DNA of 64,000 nt from Petrimonas sulfuriphila (GCF_051201015.1 NZ_JBPEHI010000016.1); one strand, 5' to 3'; shown: positions 8,065 through 16,952, counted from the stretch's first letter. Made by a program: numbers and translations. The notes: generated by a model from the sequence alone, not told the origin.

Positions 8065-10380
8065 TCAGTTTCCCCATTCCTTATTCGGGCCGGCTCCCAT
8101 CTGTAGCGTCAATGTTCCGCCCCGGATGATGTCAGCGTAGTCGATATAACATTTGTTCCACGTTTTTCCGTTGAGGGTAGCACCCTGAATATAGCGGTTC
8201 TTCACAGAATTATCTTGGGCTTCGATGGTAAATGTTTTCCCCTGTGCATACCGGGGATCTAACCTGATAGTTATTTTTGAAAACACCGGACTGGTAATCT
8301 CTAGACGGGTTTCACCGGGACACACGGGATGAAGTCCCGATGCAGCCAGCACGTACCAGGCCGACATCTGTCCGATATCCTCGTTTCCGACCAACCCCTC
8401 CACACTGTTGTGATATGCACGCGAACAGATTTCGCGCGTCCATCTTTGAGTTAGCCAGGGAGCACCCAGCCGGTTAAACAGAAACGGCACATGATGTACA
8501 GGTTCGTTGGCATGGTTGTAATAATCGTTCCATAACATATCTTCCGGTACATTTTCAAAAAAGGAGATAAGGTCTTTGATTACCTTCTCCCGGCCACCCA
8601 TCAGGTTGGCCATACCTTCCAAGTCATGCGGCACAAACCATCCCTGCTGGTAGGGGTTGCTTTCCACACAGCCGTAATTCTGGGTCAACCTCCCTTTTTC
8701 AGGCCAAGGAAGCCAGTCACCGCTCCCTTTCTTCGGCCTGAACCAATTGACAGAAGGATCGAAAATATTCCGGTAGCTTTGTGCTCTGACAGCGTAAAGC
8801 TTTTCGTCTTCCGGTTTATTCAGGTGATGGGCCAGTTGCGAAAGACACCATTCGAAATAAGCATGTTCGAGGGTTGTTGAAATCCCGTCAGAGAATCCTT
8901 TTTCACCGTTGCCGAATTTTTCAACCGTCTGCCGGGAGTATGTATAAGCTTTAGCGATATCAAAATTCCGTATTTCCTTGGCATAGGCATCCGTGATGAT
9001 AGAAACGGCCGGATTGCCGATCATGCACCCACTATAAGCGTTCAGAAATTCCCAGCGCTCCAGATAATCGTTTCCGCTTTCTTCGGCCAGGGTCACCAAC
9101 GAGTTGATCATGTCACTGACCACCTCCGGGTTGATGATCGTTTGCAGAGGAAACTGGCTTCGGAAAACATCCCAGCCACTGAAAATCGTGCGTTTGGTAA
9201 ATGTGGTGCGTTGACGGATTTTCCCGTCACCCCCGGGATAGTTTCCGTCCACATCTGTAAATGTTCGCGGATCGATCAGGGTGTGATAAAGGGCGGTATA
9301 GAAAATCGTTTTTTCATCTTTGGTGCCCCCTTCCACGCTAATCTTTTCAAGTGCTTCATTCCATAACTCCCTGGCAAGGACATGTATTCGGTCAAAATCC
9401 CAGTCGCTAATTTCCGCCTGCAGGTTCTTTTCGGCCCCCTCCAGGCTGACAAACGAGATGCCGGCTTTCAGCAAAACCTCTTCCCGGTCTTTGGTGGCAA
9501 ATTCAGTGAAAAAACCCAGGTGCTTTCCTTCCATCTCCTGTACATTGCGGAATACCGGTGCTTGGGCAACAAGCGCCTGATACTCCGGACTAGTCACCTC
9601 TTCTCTTTTACGGACACACGAATCCGGGATTTCGGCACTCCAAACCCCCGTATTGATAAAAGGCTTACTGAATTGGGCATAAAAGTAGACGGTATAATCC
9701 GCTTTTCCGTCACCGTTTCCCCATCCGCCTCCTTCCGGAGTGCATTTCATCCATCCCCGGATTGTATGGTCGTCCATCACCTGGATAAACTGGTGAGTTG
9801 ATGTGCCGCCGACTCTTCGCGCAAGGTCAACCTGAATACGTGATTGGTTATGCTCTGGAAACGTAAAGCGCATGATCCCACTATGAGGAGCGGCAGTCAT
9901 TTCAGCGCGAATACCATAATCTGTCAACGTTACGCCGTAATACCCGGCAGATGCTGTTTCGTCTTCTTTTGAGTAGCGGGAGCGGTATCCTTCTTCCGGT
10001 TTTTCTTCTTTTCCGGCTGCTGTTTTTAATTCACCGGTTACGGGCATAACCAGAAAATTTCCCAGGTCGCCATACCATCCGGTACCGCTCATTTGGGTAA
10101 AGGCAAATCCTTCAATGGTCGTATGTTCATTGCTGTAACCGGAAGCATTGTCTCCTCCTGTGATTGTATTCGGACTGAGTTGAGTCAGTCCAAAAGGAGT
10201 AGCGGCGCCGGGAAATGTTTTTCCCAGTCCGTGACTGGCACCGGCTTTCTCCATGTTGGTACTGGCACCAATAAAGGGGTTCACGTAATCGGCAGGTTGT
10301 TGAACACGGTCGGAGCAACCTGTTATTAAAGCAAATAAAATAGCCACGGTGTTGGCTTTAATCAAATTCTTTTTAAGCAT
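8065..10380 (-). CDS. GH92 family alpha-mannosidase lipoprotein
   Basis: A 771-residue glycoside hydrolase of family 92, calcium-dependent exo-alpha-mannosidases that trim mannose from glycans. The signal ends in lipobox ITGC (Cys at about 22), so it is lipid-anchored, in the periplasm or at the surface. The mature protein opens with DYVNPFIGA, and family motifs include GWFVPHDLEGM (near 580), in the region of the catalytic acid, and GNEDIGQMSAWYVL (near 667), which holds the base and calcium-binding residues. Length is typical. It is followed upstream by nnr with a 51-bp gap, and no SusC/D pair or other glycosidase adjoins it. Confidence 0.93.
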   Translation of the reverse strand: MLKKNLIKANTVAILFALITGCSDRVQQPADYVNPFIGASTNMEKAGASHGLGKTFPGAATPFGLTQLSPNTITGGDNASGYSNEHTTIEGFAFTQMSGTGWYGDLGNFLVMPVTGELKTAAGKEEKPEEGYRSRYSKEDETASAGYYGVTLTDYGIRAEMTAAPHSGIMRFTFPEHNQSRIQVDLARRVGGTSTHQFIQVMDDHTIRGWMKCTPEGGGWGNGDGKADYTVYFYAQFSKPFINTGVWSAEIPDSCVRKREEVTSPEYQALVAQAPVFRNVQEMEGKHLGFFTEFATKDREEVLLKAGISFVSLEGAEKNLQAEISDWDFDRIHVLARELWNEALEKISVEGGTKDEKTIFYTALYHTLIDPRTFTDVDGNYPGGDGKIRQRTTFTKRTIFSGWDVFRSQFPLQTIINPEVVSDMINSLVTLAEESGNDYLERWEFLNAYSGCMIGNPAVSIITDAYAKEIRNFDIAKAYTYSRQTVEKFGNGEKGFSDGISTTLEHAYFEWCLSQLAHHLNKPEDEKLYAVRAQSYRNIFDPSVNWFRPKKGSGDWLPWPEKGRLTQNYGCVESNPYQQGWFVPHDLEGMANLMGGREKVIKDLISFFENVPEDMLWNDYYNHANEPVHHVPFLFNRLGAPWLTQRWTREICSRAYHNSVEGLVGNEDIGQMSAWYVLAASGLHPVCPGETRLEITSPVFSKITIRLDPRYAQGKTFTIEAQDNSVKNRYIQGATLNGKTWNKCYIDYADIIRGGTLTLQMGAGPNKEWGN

Positions 10381-10431
10381 GTTGTTTGACTTAGTTTTTT
10401 TTTCTTATCAACAGTACAATGTTTGAAATTG

Positions 10432-11928
10432 CTATTTCTCGATGTCAAAATAGGCATTTCCGATGTTATCGATAATGTCCGAAGCTGTAAAACTTCGGGC
10501 GTGAATCTTCGTTGCCGACAAGTTTGCCGTTAAACCGTGGATAAAAACACCTGCTTTAGCTGCGTCCAAAGGCTCATAACCTTGTGCGAGCAAGCTTGTG
10601 ATGATACCTGTCAGTACATCCCCGCTTCCGGCTGTAGCCAACGCCGGGGTTCCGGAACTGTTGACATAAACATTTTCTGAATCGATAATCAGCGTGTAAG
10701 CTCCTTTCAGAACGATAATTAACCGGTATTTTTTTGCGAATTCCCTTGTTTTATATATCTTATCATAGTCTTCGTTCCACACCCCAATAAGTCTGAAAAG
10801 TTCTTTTGGATGAGGGGTCAAGATTGTTCTTGAGGGTAATAGGGCTAACCATTCTTTATTCTTCGACAAAATATTCAATCCGTCAGCATCGATAACCAGA
10901 GGGGATTTATTCTGCTGCAAAAAGCGGTAAAAAGCATGTTGTGTTTCCGGTGATTCGCTTAAGCCCACACCGGCTCCGACGGCATCCGGATGTATGGTGA
11001 AATCGATTCCCGTAATGTGTGTGTCGTTTCTGTCTTCAACCACCATCGCTTCGGGAAAAGCGGATTGAAGAACCGATGTTCCACATTTGGGTACATATGC
11101 AGTGACCAGTCCGCATCCTGTTTTCAAGGCCGCCCGGGATGCCAGGCAGACTGAGCCCATCTTCCCGATGCTTCCGCCGATAAGCAAACTGTGTCCTTGA
11201 GTACCTTTATGAGCAAATTTATCCAACGGTTTCAGCAGTTCTTTTATTTCTTGTTTTGTGATAAAGTAAAAAGCGGTTTTCGCATCACTGATGGCCGTTT
11301 CGTTTAGTCCAATGTTTATCAGATACACCTCTCCGGTGAAATTTCGGTTGTCCGGCAAATACAGAGCAAGCTTGGGGATCTGCATCGTTACCGTTTCTGT
11401 GGCGTGAACGGCAAAATAAGTTTTTCCGTTCATCGACAATCCGCTAGGTACGTCGATGCTGATGATTTTTTTCCCGCTCCTGTTGATTTTTTCAATCACT
11501 TCACGGGCTATGCCTGTCACTTCCCGATTAAGCCCTGTTCCAAAAATAGCATCAATAATTATCTCAAAGCCGGACAAGGAAGGGAGATCACCGGTTGAGG
11601 TAATTTTTTTAATCGGAATATTTTCAACTTTGGCACGACGAACATTGTGCGCGCAATCTTCGGAATAGTGCTGACTGTACTCTACTATAAAAACATTAAC
11701 CTTGTATCCCGATTTCTGAAGCATTCTTGCGACAACCAATCCGTCACCGCCGTTATTTCCCGTTCCAGAAAATACCGAAACAGGAAGGTTTTTATCGGTA
11801 AACCTCGTTGTAAACCAGTCGAAGAAAGCCTTTGATGCTCTTTTCATCAGTTCCAGCGAAGAAATGTTTTCGTAGGTAGTTGTCTTTAAGTCAATCTCCC
11901 TGATTTGTTCGGCAGTGAGTATTTTCAT
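10432..11928 (-). CDS. nnr: Bifunctional NAD(P)H-hydrate epimerase / ADP-dependent dehydratase
   Basis: A 498-residue fused repair enzyme. The N-terminal YjeF domain epimerises damaged NAD(P)H hydrates (GTGNNGGDGLVVARM near residue 56). The C-terminal ribokinase-like domain dehydrates the S form using ADP (LKGAYTLI and GSGDVLTGIITSL near 436). The fused arrangement matches E. coli Nnr (YjeF). Several ATGs are clustered; 11928 (MKILTAEQIREID) fits the family start best, and 11946 and 11934 are alternatives. It lies downstream of the tRNA-Leu terminator at 11977-12010. Confidence 0.93.
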   Translation of the reverse strand: MKILTAEQIREIDLKTTTYENISSLELMKRASKAFFDWFTTRFTDKNLPVSVFSGTGNNGGDGLVVARMLQKSGYKVNVFIVEYSQHYSEDCAHNVRRAKVENIPIKKITSTGDLPSLSGFEIIIDAIFGTGLNREVTGIAREVIEKINRSGKKIISIDVPSGLSMNGKTYFAVHATETVTMQIPKLALYLPDNRNFTGEVYLINIGLNETAISDAKTAFYFITKQEIKELLKPLDKFAHKGTQGHSLLIGGSIGKMGSVCLASRAALKTGCGLVTAYVPKCGTSVLQSAFPEAMVVEDRNDTHITGIDFTIHPDAVGAGVGLSESPETQHAFYRFLQQNKSPLVIDADGLNILSKNKEWLALLPSRTILTPHPKELFRLIGVWNEDYDKIYKTREFAKKYRLIIVLKGAYTLIIDSENVYVNSSGTPALATAGSGDVLTGIITSLLAQGYEPLDAAKAGVFIHGLTANLSATKIHARSFTASDIIDNIGNAYFDIEK

Positions 11929-11976
11929 TTTCATCGGTTTTAGCACGCTAAGTTATCTTTTTTCCCTGTAAAAACA

Positions 11977-12010
11977 AAAACAGGCATCCAATTTCTTGAA
12001 TACCTGTTTT
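11977..12010 (-). terminator. Terminator of the tRNA-Leu operon
   Basis: AAAACAGG (11977-11984) pairs with CCTGTTTT (12003-12010). On the minus strand the U-rich tract TTTTTGTTTTT follows, a good intrinsic terminator just after tRNA-Leu(GAG). Confidence 0.75.
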
Positions 12011-12015
12011 AGTTG

Positions 12016-12099
12016 TGCGCAGAATGAGACTCGAACTCACACGCCGTAACCGGCACTACCCCCTCAAAGTAGCGTGTATACCAATTTCACCACCTGCGC
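12016..12099 (-). tRNA. tRNA-Leu (anticodon GAG)
   Basis: An 84-base tRNA with a long variable arm. The acceptor stem is GCGCAGG/TCTGCGC (last pair G-U), discriminator A, T-loop GTTCGAGTC, and anticodon loop TTGAGGG, giving anticodon GAG for CUC/CUU leucine codons. CCA is not encoded. It is cotranscribed with tRNA-Leu(CAG), 16 bp away. Confidence 0.93.
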
Positions 12100-12115
12100 A
12101 AACATGTTTGCGAAG

Positions 12116-12199
12116 TGCCCGGAACAGGACTCGAACCTGCACATCGTTTCCAACACTAGTCCCTGAAACTAGCGCGTCTACCAATTCCGCCATCCGGGC
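12116..12199 (-). tRNA. tRNA-Leu (anticodon CAG)
   Basis: An 84-base class II tRNA with acceptor stem GCCCGGA/TTCCGGGC, discriminator A, T-loop GTTCGAGTC and anticodon loop TTCAGGG, giving anticodon CAG for CUG. It is the first gene after the promoter at 12256-12286. Confidence 0.93.
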
Positions 12200-12255
12200 G
12201 TGCTCCACTACTTATAGAAATATACGGCCACTGCCGTGTTCATTTTTTGTGGCTG

Positions 12256-12286
12256 CAAAGTTAAATCTTTTTTAAACCTTTACAAA
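12256..12286 (-). promoter_or_regulatory. Promoter of the tRNA-Leu pair
   Basis: On the minus strand: -33 TTTG (12283-12286), a 19-bp spacer and -7 TAACTTTG (12256-12263). It lies just past the stop codon of the oxidoreductase gene at 12301. Confidence 0.75.
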
Positions 12287-12300
12287 ATATTTTTCAGGTT

Positions 12301-13572
12301 TTATTTTCTCGGAAACTGTTTTAAATCCAATTTTGGGTCAATTTTCTGAGGAGTGTAAATCAATTCGTCCCACATTATCTTTTCTTGTTTCGAAGCAGCC
12401 TCTCTTCCCAGGATCGCACTCAACGTTGAGTGGCAGCCCGATTCCAGTTGGTTTAAATAATTCCCGCTGGTAATGCTTTCGATGAAAGCTTTGCCTTTGT
12501 TGGGGTCGGCATCGTCCAGTGAAGATGAACTGGCACCTTTTGCTATGGATTCCGGAGTCAGTTCCGATGCAGAACGCACAATTCCCGAATCCCATTTGTT
12601 GTCGCCGTTGATAAAGACTCCTCCGCTGTAATGTGCTTCTGCCAACCCTTTGGTCCCGATGAATCGGGCGCATACATCACCAAAAACTTTTCCGAACTTG
12701 GAAGAATGAACAGATACGTTTACATCGTTGGGATATTTGTATATTACCTGGTAGTTGGTCCAGGCATTTCCAAAATCTGGTCCGCCCTTTTTGCTGCCGT
12801 CTCCAATTGCGTATAGCGGAGTGGTACCGAGAATCCAGTTGCAAACATCGATCATATGAATGGCCTGGTCGAGGTAACATCCTCCCGAAATTTCGTGGAA
12901 ATGATAGTGGTTCCGGATACGCATCTCATCGTATGACATTCCTTCGTAAGGTATTATGGCAGCACCTGATGAGAAATAGTAAAGTTGTACTGTAACAAGT
13001 TCACCTATATCGCCTCTTTTTATTCTTTTTGCCATTTCAACGTAGGGTGTTGCGTAACGGATCTGAAAACCGTCGAAAGCCGAAATCTTTCCGTTAATGG
13101 TATTGGCTGTCCGGATAATCTGGTTGCATCCGTCCGCATCAACCGCTAACGGTTTTTCGCAATAAACATGTTTTCCGGCAGCTACGGTATCTTCCAGTAT
13201 TTGAGGATGTGAGTAACCGGGAGAAGCAATGATGACAGCATCTACCTCTTTATCTTCCAATAACCTGAGATAAGCATCTGATCCAACATATGTTTTGTTC
13301 TTAGCTACTGCCGCATAGTTTCTTTTTTTGTTCAGTCCATTAGCAAACTCTATTCCTTTGATGACTTTATCTTCAAAGATATCGGCAAGGGCAGTGATAT
13401 GAATGTTGGCATTGTCGGCCATGCTGCCCAATATTCCCGTTGCGCGAGACCCACACCCAATCAGCCCGATCCTCACGGCAGAATTGGTATTGGATGCAAA
13501 AACAATTTCGGGCTTTAAAATGGTCAGCGTAGAGAGTGCAGATACATTTCTTATAAAATTTCGTCTGTTCAT
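12301..13572 (-). CDS. Exported Gfo/Idh/MocA family oxidoreductase
   Basis: A 423-residue NAD(P)-dependent sugar-type oxidoreductase. It begins MNRRNFIRN then a hydrophobic stretch ending VFASN, a twin-arginine-like signal, so it may be folded with cofactor and exported to the periplasm. The Rossmann motif GLIGCGSRATG is at about 36-46, CEKPLAVD with the family's EKP lysine near 138, and the C-terminal domain has HFHEISGGCYLDQAIHMID. The substrate cannot be read from sequence. It starts 24 bp after the PHP phosphodiesterase gene, so the two are probably one operon acting on sugar or sugar-phosphate compounds outside the cytoplasm. Confidence 0.85.
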   Translation of the reverse strand: MNRRNFIRNVSALSTLTILKPEIVFASNTNSAVRIGLIGCGSRATGILGSMADNANIHITALADIFEDKVIKGIEFANGLNKKRNYAAVAKNKTYVGSDAYLRLLEDKEVDAVIIASPGYSHPQILEDTVAAGKHVYCEKPLAVDADGCNQIIRTANTINGKISAFDGFQIRYATPYVEMAKRIKRGDIGELVTVQLYYFSSGAAIIPYEGMSYDEMRIRNHYHFHEISGGCYLDQAIHMIDVCNWILGTTPLYAIGDGSKKGGPDFGNAWTNYQVIYKYPNDVNVSVHSSKFGKVFGDVCARFIGTKGLAEAHYSGGVFINGDNKWDSGIVRSASELTPESIAKGASSSSLDDADPNKGKAFIESITSGNYLNQLESGCHSTLSAILGREAASKQEKIMWDELIYTPQKIDPKLDLKQFPRK

Positions 13573-13596
13573 ATGGCATACATATTTAAAATTTCA

Positions 13597-14667
13597 CTAA
13601 ATATCGAAATCCGAAACGGTGACGGTTAATTTTTCTCCGTTCCCGGTATGACAATTCTCTACGGTAAAAACGGTTTCAGGTCCAGGAATAGTTAGTAAGA
13701 CGGTTTTATTTGCTGGGAGAATGTATAAATTATTGCCGGAAACTGCCCGGTAAGTAATGTCGGAGATATTAGTTACTTCTGCTCGTTTTTCATTGATGAT
13801 ACGTATTTTCACGGAGGCTTTCAGCAAGGCTTTCAGGTGTTCCTGTTTACCTGCCAGCTCACCGTGAAAATAAGCGATACTTCGTTTTGCAAACAGAGCT
13901 TCCTTGATGCTTTCCACACTTCGCTCTTTGGCCAGAACGAGTGTCATGGGACGGATTTTGTTCCCCGCACCGTAGTCGGTATTTATCAAACCATGAATAT
14001 CTGTATTGGCCATAAAAGCCAGATTATTATTTTTGCTCCAGTCAAAAGTTACCGGATAATATTCCATGTAATTAAATACTTCTACACCGTGAATTTTTCC
14101 GGCTTTTATCAGTTCTTGGTGAACGGGGTAAAGGGTTGATTTGTCATCGGGCCAGCCGGGGTGATTCCACATAATGAACGCACCTTGTTGTAAAGCTTTC
14201 TCAATAGCCTCCAGGGGATCTTCAATATCCAAGGGCATGGCATCACTGATGAAAAGTGCGTTGAGATGACCCAGGGGTTTGCTTCGGGTGATTTCTGTTC
14301 CGTGAATAACCATAAATCCGGTGGCATCTCCGGCTCTTTTGGCAATTTTATACGATTCGTTCAGGTCTCCCTTGAGGGTTTCTTTGTTCGGCCGATACTC
14401 AATGTGATCGGTTATGGCAATGGCATCCAATCCTTCCTGCCAGGCTTCTGCTACCCGGATATCGGGCCAGACCTTTCCATCTGAAAAAACGGTGTGAATG
14501 TGAAAATCGCATTTCAATGTTTTATAACCGTCAATGTCAGGAATGTGAATTTCGCTTCTCACGCGCGAATTATCCATCTCCGTTACCTCGTAAACATCGT
14601 TGTTGCGTAGTTGTGCTTGAAGGGACAAAACGCTGCATAACATTAAAAAAACGGAAACCTTTTTCAT
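13597..14667 (-). CDS. Secreted PHP-domain phosphodiesterase (Sb-PDE type)
   Basis: A 356-residue protein with an N-terminal signal peptide (cleavage after SLQA). The PHP metal-binding residues are visible: DFHIHTVFSDG near residue 54, ITDHIEY near 85, HGTEITR near 120, WNHPGWP near 170 and ANTDIHG near 221. PHP enzymes hydrolyse phosphoesters with a trinuclear metal centre; this secreted group is annotated as Sb-PDE family phosphodiesterase. The last 90 residues form a beta-rich domain of unknown role. It is followed at 24 bp by the Gfo/Idh gene. Confidence 0.75.
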   Translation of the reverse strand: MKKVSVFLMLCSVLSLQAQLRNNDVYEVTEMDNSRVRSEIHIPDIDGYKTLKCDFHIHTVFSDGKVWPDIRVAEAWQEGLDAIAITDHIEYRPNKETLKGDLNESYKIAKRAGDATGFMVIHGTEITRSKPLGHLNALFISDAMPLDIEDPLEAIEKALQQGAFIMWNHPGWPDDKSTLYPVHQELIKAGKIHGVEVFNYMEYYPVTFDWSKNNNLAFMANTDIHGLINTDYGAGNKIRPMTLVLAKERSVESIKEALFAKRSIAYFHGELAGKQEHLKALLKASVKIRIINEKRAEVTNISDITYRAVSGNNLYILPANKTVLLTIPGPETVFTVENCHTGNGEKLTVTVSDFDI

Positions 14668-14733
14668 GTTGCTTTAAATTTAGTACTATCGGTATAGGTT
14701 TTAATTGAGTTTAGAAAGCCCGGTTGTTAAGCA

Positions 14734-14770
14734 ATATACGCTCCAAAACGATGGTTTTTGGAGCGTATAT
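14734..14770 (-). terminator. Perfect 15-bp hairpin after tRNA-Gly
   Basis: Positions 14734-14748 (start ATATACGCTCC) pair without mismatch with 14756-14770 around a seven-base loop. It lies 11 bp downstream of tRNA-Gly on the minus strand. There is no U-tract on the 3' side, so it may be a terminator or an RNA-stabilising structure. Confidence 0.55.
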
Positions 14771-14781
14771 ACTAACATTTG

Positions 14782-14854
14782 AGCGGAAAACGAGACTCGA
14801 ACTCGCGACCCTAACCTTGGCAAGGTTATGCTCTACCAACTGAGCTATTTCCGC
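14782..14854 (-). tRNA. tRNA-Gly (anticodon GCC)
   Basis: A 73-base tRNA with acceptor stem GCGGAAA/TTTCCGC, discriminator U, D-arm AGCTCAGTTGGTAGAGC, anticodon stem-loop TAACC-TTGCCAA-GGTTA (anticodon GCC) and T-loop GTTCGAGTC. CCA is not encoded. Confidence 0.95.
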
Positions 14855-14903
14855 AAAGGGGTTTATTTTGTAAGGATTCAGCGGATGGACTGAATTCATG
14901 TTG

Positions 14904-14935
14904 CAAAGATAATTTGTTTTTTTGAACTTTAGAAA
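14904..14935 (-). promoter_or_regulatory. Promoter of tRNA-Gly
   Basis: On the minus strand, -7 TATCTTTG (14904-14911) with a near-match -33 TTTC (14932-14935) at a 20-bp spacing. It lies about 50 bases upstream of the mature tRNA. Confidence 0.6.
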
Positions 14936-14943
14936 TTTATTTC

Positions 14944-15420
14944 TCAGAATTTGATCCATCCCGCTATTTCCGACAGGAATTTCTCATCCGTCTCATCAAA
15001 ATGGTTGAGAAATTCACTGTCCACATCCAAGACCGCAGTAATTTTTCCGTAATGAAAAACGGGAACGACAATTTCTGATCTGGACAAAGAACTACAGGCA
15101 ATGTGTCCGGGAAATTCATCTACATTGGGAACAAGAATTGGTTTTTGCTCTTTCCATGCCGTGCCACACACTCCCTTTCCGTACCGGATACGCGTACAGG
15201 CAACCGGACCCTGAAAAGGTCCCAGTACCAACTGTTCGTCTCTGACGATATAAAAACCTACCCAAAAGAATCTGAAAATTTCTTTTAAGGCTGCAGAAAT
15301 GTTTGCCATGTTGGCTATCACATCTGTTTCAGACTCTACCAATGGCTTTAATTGCAGGATTAAAGTTTCATATTTTTCTGCTTTTGAAATTCCTTCCGGA
15401 ATAATTATCTCTTCTGCCAT
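14944..15420 (-). CDS. msrC: Free methionine-(R)-sulfoxide reductase (GAF domain)
   Basis: A 158-residue GAF-domain enzyme that reduces free methionine-R-sulfoxide with thioredoxin, protecting against oxidative damage. Cysteines C75, C85 and C109 have the same spacing (10 and 24) as C84, C94 and C118 of E. coli fRMsr as I recall it, in contexts GPVACTRIRYGKGVCGTAW and HIACSSLSRSEIVVPV. ATG 15420 is preferred over 15432. It lies after the OmpA terminator hairpin at 15436-15469, so it may have its own weak promoter or depend on read-through. Confidence 0.88.
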   Translation of the reverse strand: MAEEIIIPEGISKAEKYETLILQLKPLVESETDVIANMANISAALKEIFRFFWVGFYIVRDEQLVLGPFQGPVACTRIRYGKGVCGTAWKEQKPILVPNVDEFPGHIACSSLSRSEIVVPVFHYGKITAVLDVDSEFLNHFDETDEKFLSEIAGWIKF

Positions 15421-15435
15421 GCTTTTATTCAACTA

Positions 15436-15469
15436 AAAATCGCACTACCGAAACCGATAATGCGATTTT
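15436..15469 (-). terminator. Terminator of the OmpA-family lipoprotein gene
   Basis: AAAATCGCA (15436-15444) pairs with TGCGATTTT (15461-15469). On the minus strand the stem ends in a run of five T. It separates the ompA-like gene from msrC. Confidence 0.7.
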
Positions 15470-15489
15470 ATATAGCCTACCTTTATTAA

Positions 15490-16170
15490 TTATTTTACTT
15501 GTTCCTGAGCTTCTTTTACCATCTTGGCATTTGGAAGAATGAAAACTTCTACACGGCGGTTCTGAGCTCTTCCGGCGACTGTACTGTTGTCGGCAACCGG
15601 TTGGGAGGATCCGTAACCTTGAGAAGTCATGCGAGTTCCTGCTACACCTTTGGATACGAGGTAATTGTAAACTGATTCTGCACGACGATCAGAGAGCGGA
15701 TTGTTGATAGCGTCACTACCCGTACTGTCGGTATGCCCATAGATTTTAACATCTGTATCGGGGTTATTCAACAGAGATGTGGCAAATTTGTCCAGGGAAG
15801 CACGTGATGCTGTGTTTAAGGTGCTTGAGTTGGTTGCAAAAAGGATTCCTGATTCGAAAGTAACCTTTATAGCCTCGCCTTCGTTGATCTTTTCAACCTG
15901 TGCTCCTTCAATTTGTTCCAGCTCAGCTGCCTGCTTATCCATCTTGTTTCCAATAATGGCACCAGCAGCTCCACCGAGAACAGCGCCGATTCCTGCACCC
16001 CAAGCTGCGCCTTTGCCTCCGCCTGCAATTGCACCTACACCGGCTCCTACTGCTGCGCCTGCACCTGCACCAATACCTGTACCTTTAACCGTGTTGCTTG
16101 TTCCGCAACCGGATAATACCAAAGCACCACCTAGAATAATGATGCCAAAAAATTTAAAAATCTGTTTCAT
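15490..16170 (-). CDS. OmpA-family lipoprotein with glycine-zipper domain
   Basis: A 226-residue lipoprotein. The signal ends in lipobox LSGC (Cys near 22). Residues about 30-75 are a Gly/Ala zipper (GIGAGAGAAVGAGVGAIAGG) like those that insert in or lie on membranes. Residues about 105-215 form an OmpA C-terminal domain, with KIYGHTDSTGS, NPLSDRRAESVYNYL and RAQNRRVEV; the Asp and Arg of this domain bind diaminopimelate of peptidoglycan. Its role is probably outer membrane-peptidoglycan attachment. The frame extends to 16224, but ATG 16170 begins the signal peptide. Confidence 0.88.
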   Translation of the reverse strand: MKQIFKFFGIIILGGALVLSGCGTSNTVKGTGIGAGAGAAVGAGVGAIAGGGKGAAWGAGIGAVLGGAAGAIIGNKMDKQAAELEQIEGAQVEKINEGEAIKVTFESGILFATNSSTLNTASRASLDKFATSLLNNPDTDVKIYGHTDSTGSDAINNPLSDRRAESVYNYLVSKGVAGTRMTSQGYGSSQPVADNSTVAGRAQNRRVEVFILPNAKMVKEAQEQVK

Positions 16171-16216
16171 AGTTAATGTTTTTGGAAAAATATAGTTAAT
16201 TGATTTGTTAAAAGAA

Positions 16217-16540
16217 TTATTCAAAAAGATTCAAAGTGTCGCAATACGCTAATTCACCGGCAACGATAGCTTCGACCTGTTCATCGGTAAAATCCCTGAT
16301 CTTGTCTTTACGGGCGTTTTTAATAACATAGTCCAATAGCTCATCTTCGTCAATCTCAATGTCTTTGTCATCATCTTCATCCAGAAAGCCCTTCTCTTCG
16401 TAAAACTCATATACCAAATCAACGATGTAGTTGATTTCGTCATCCGAAAATTCGTTTTGCATTTCTTCAGGCAGACTTTTCCGTATAAATTTTACGGATT
16501 CATCTTCATCGTACTCAATAATAGTTTTCTCTTTACTCAT
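16217..16540 (-). CDS. Acidic conserved hypothetical protein
   Basis: A 107-residue, strongly acidic cytosolic protein (Asp/Glu runs such as LDEDDDKDIEIDEDE) with predicted helices and no known catalytic motif. It resembles small Bacteroidales proteins of unknown function. The next gene, the OmpA lipoprotein, starts 46 bp downstream. No strong promoter is seen on its strand. Coding is supported by intact length and clean codon use, while the overlapping plus-strand frame lacks protein-like composition over this stretch. Confidence 0.7.
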   Translation of the reverse strand: MSKEKTIIEYDEDESVKFIRKSLPEEMQNEFSDDEINYIVDLVYEFYEEKGFLDEDDDKDIEIDEDELLDYVIKNARKDKIRDFTDEQVEAIVAGELAYCDTLNLFE

Positions 16541-16952
16541 ACCGATAATATTTGTAGTTTACTTTTGATTGAATCAGTAGTATTATTTTTAATTTTCAAC
16601 CTCAATCTTAAAACAACTATTCAAAAAATAAGTTCAACAAGTACTTGGGATTTTAGGGAAAACTTACTCTGCAACCTAAAAAAGAAGAAAATCAGGAAGA
16701 AAATTGTAAAAAGTCTTACCCAAGAGAAACTGATTGAGTTCGTAAGGTTATTGGCAGATTCGACGAAGATTAAGCTGGAGATAAAAATTGAAGATTCAAT
16801 AGTGCTAAAATATCTTGTAACACTTGAAAAGGATGCGGCTGAACCAGAGAGTGCCAACAAGGGCACCTTGTAAACCTATTTTAAACAAATTGCCCAAAGG
16901 CATGCCGGTATGCCGATACCGGATGAAGAAGGTTCGGTTTAAAAGGAAAACA
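16541..16952. other. Intergenic region with a coding-like remnant
   Basis: About 410 bases with no convincing gene. A plus-strand open frame ending at 16873 reads protein-like only over its last 60 codons (KSLTQEKLIEFVRLLADSTK and following), with no ATG, GTG or TTG near the start of that part. A -7-like TACTTTTG lies at 16560-16567 on the plus strand, without a -33 box. It may be a decayed gene end or a small transcript. Confidence 0.3.

Noticed and set aside
12015..12275. Plus-strand open frame
   Set aside because: It is the antisense of two tRNA-Leu genes.
14711..14959. Minus-strand open frame of 82 codons
   Set aside because: It runs through tRNA-Gly and its flanking hairpin, so it is not a gene.
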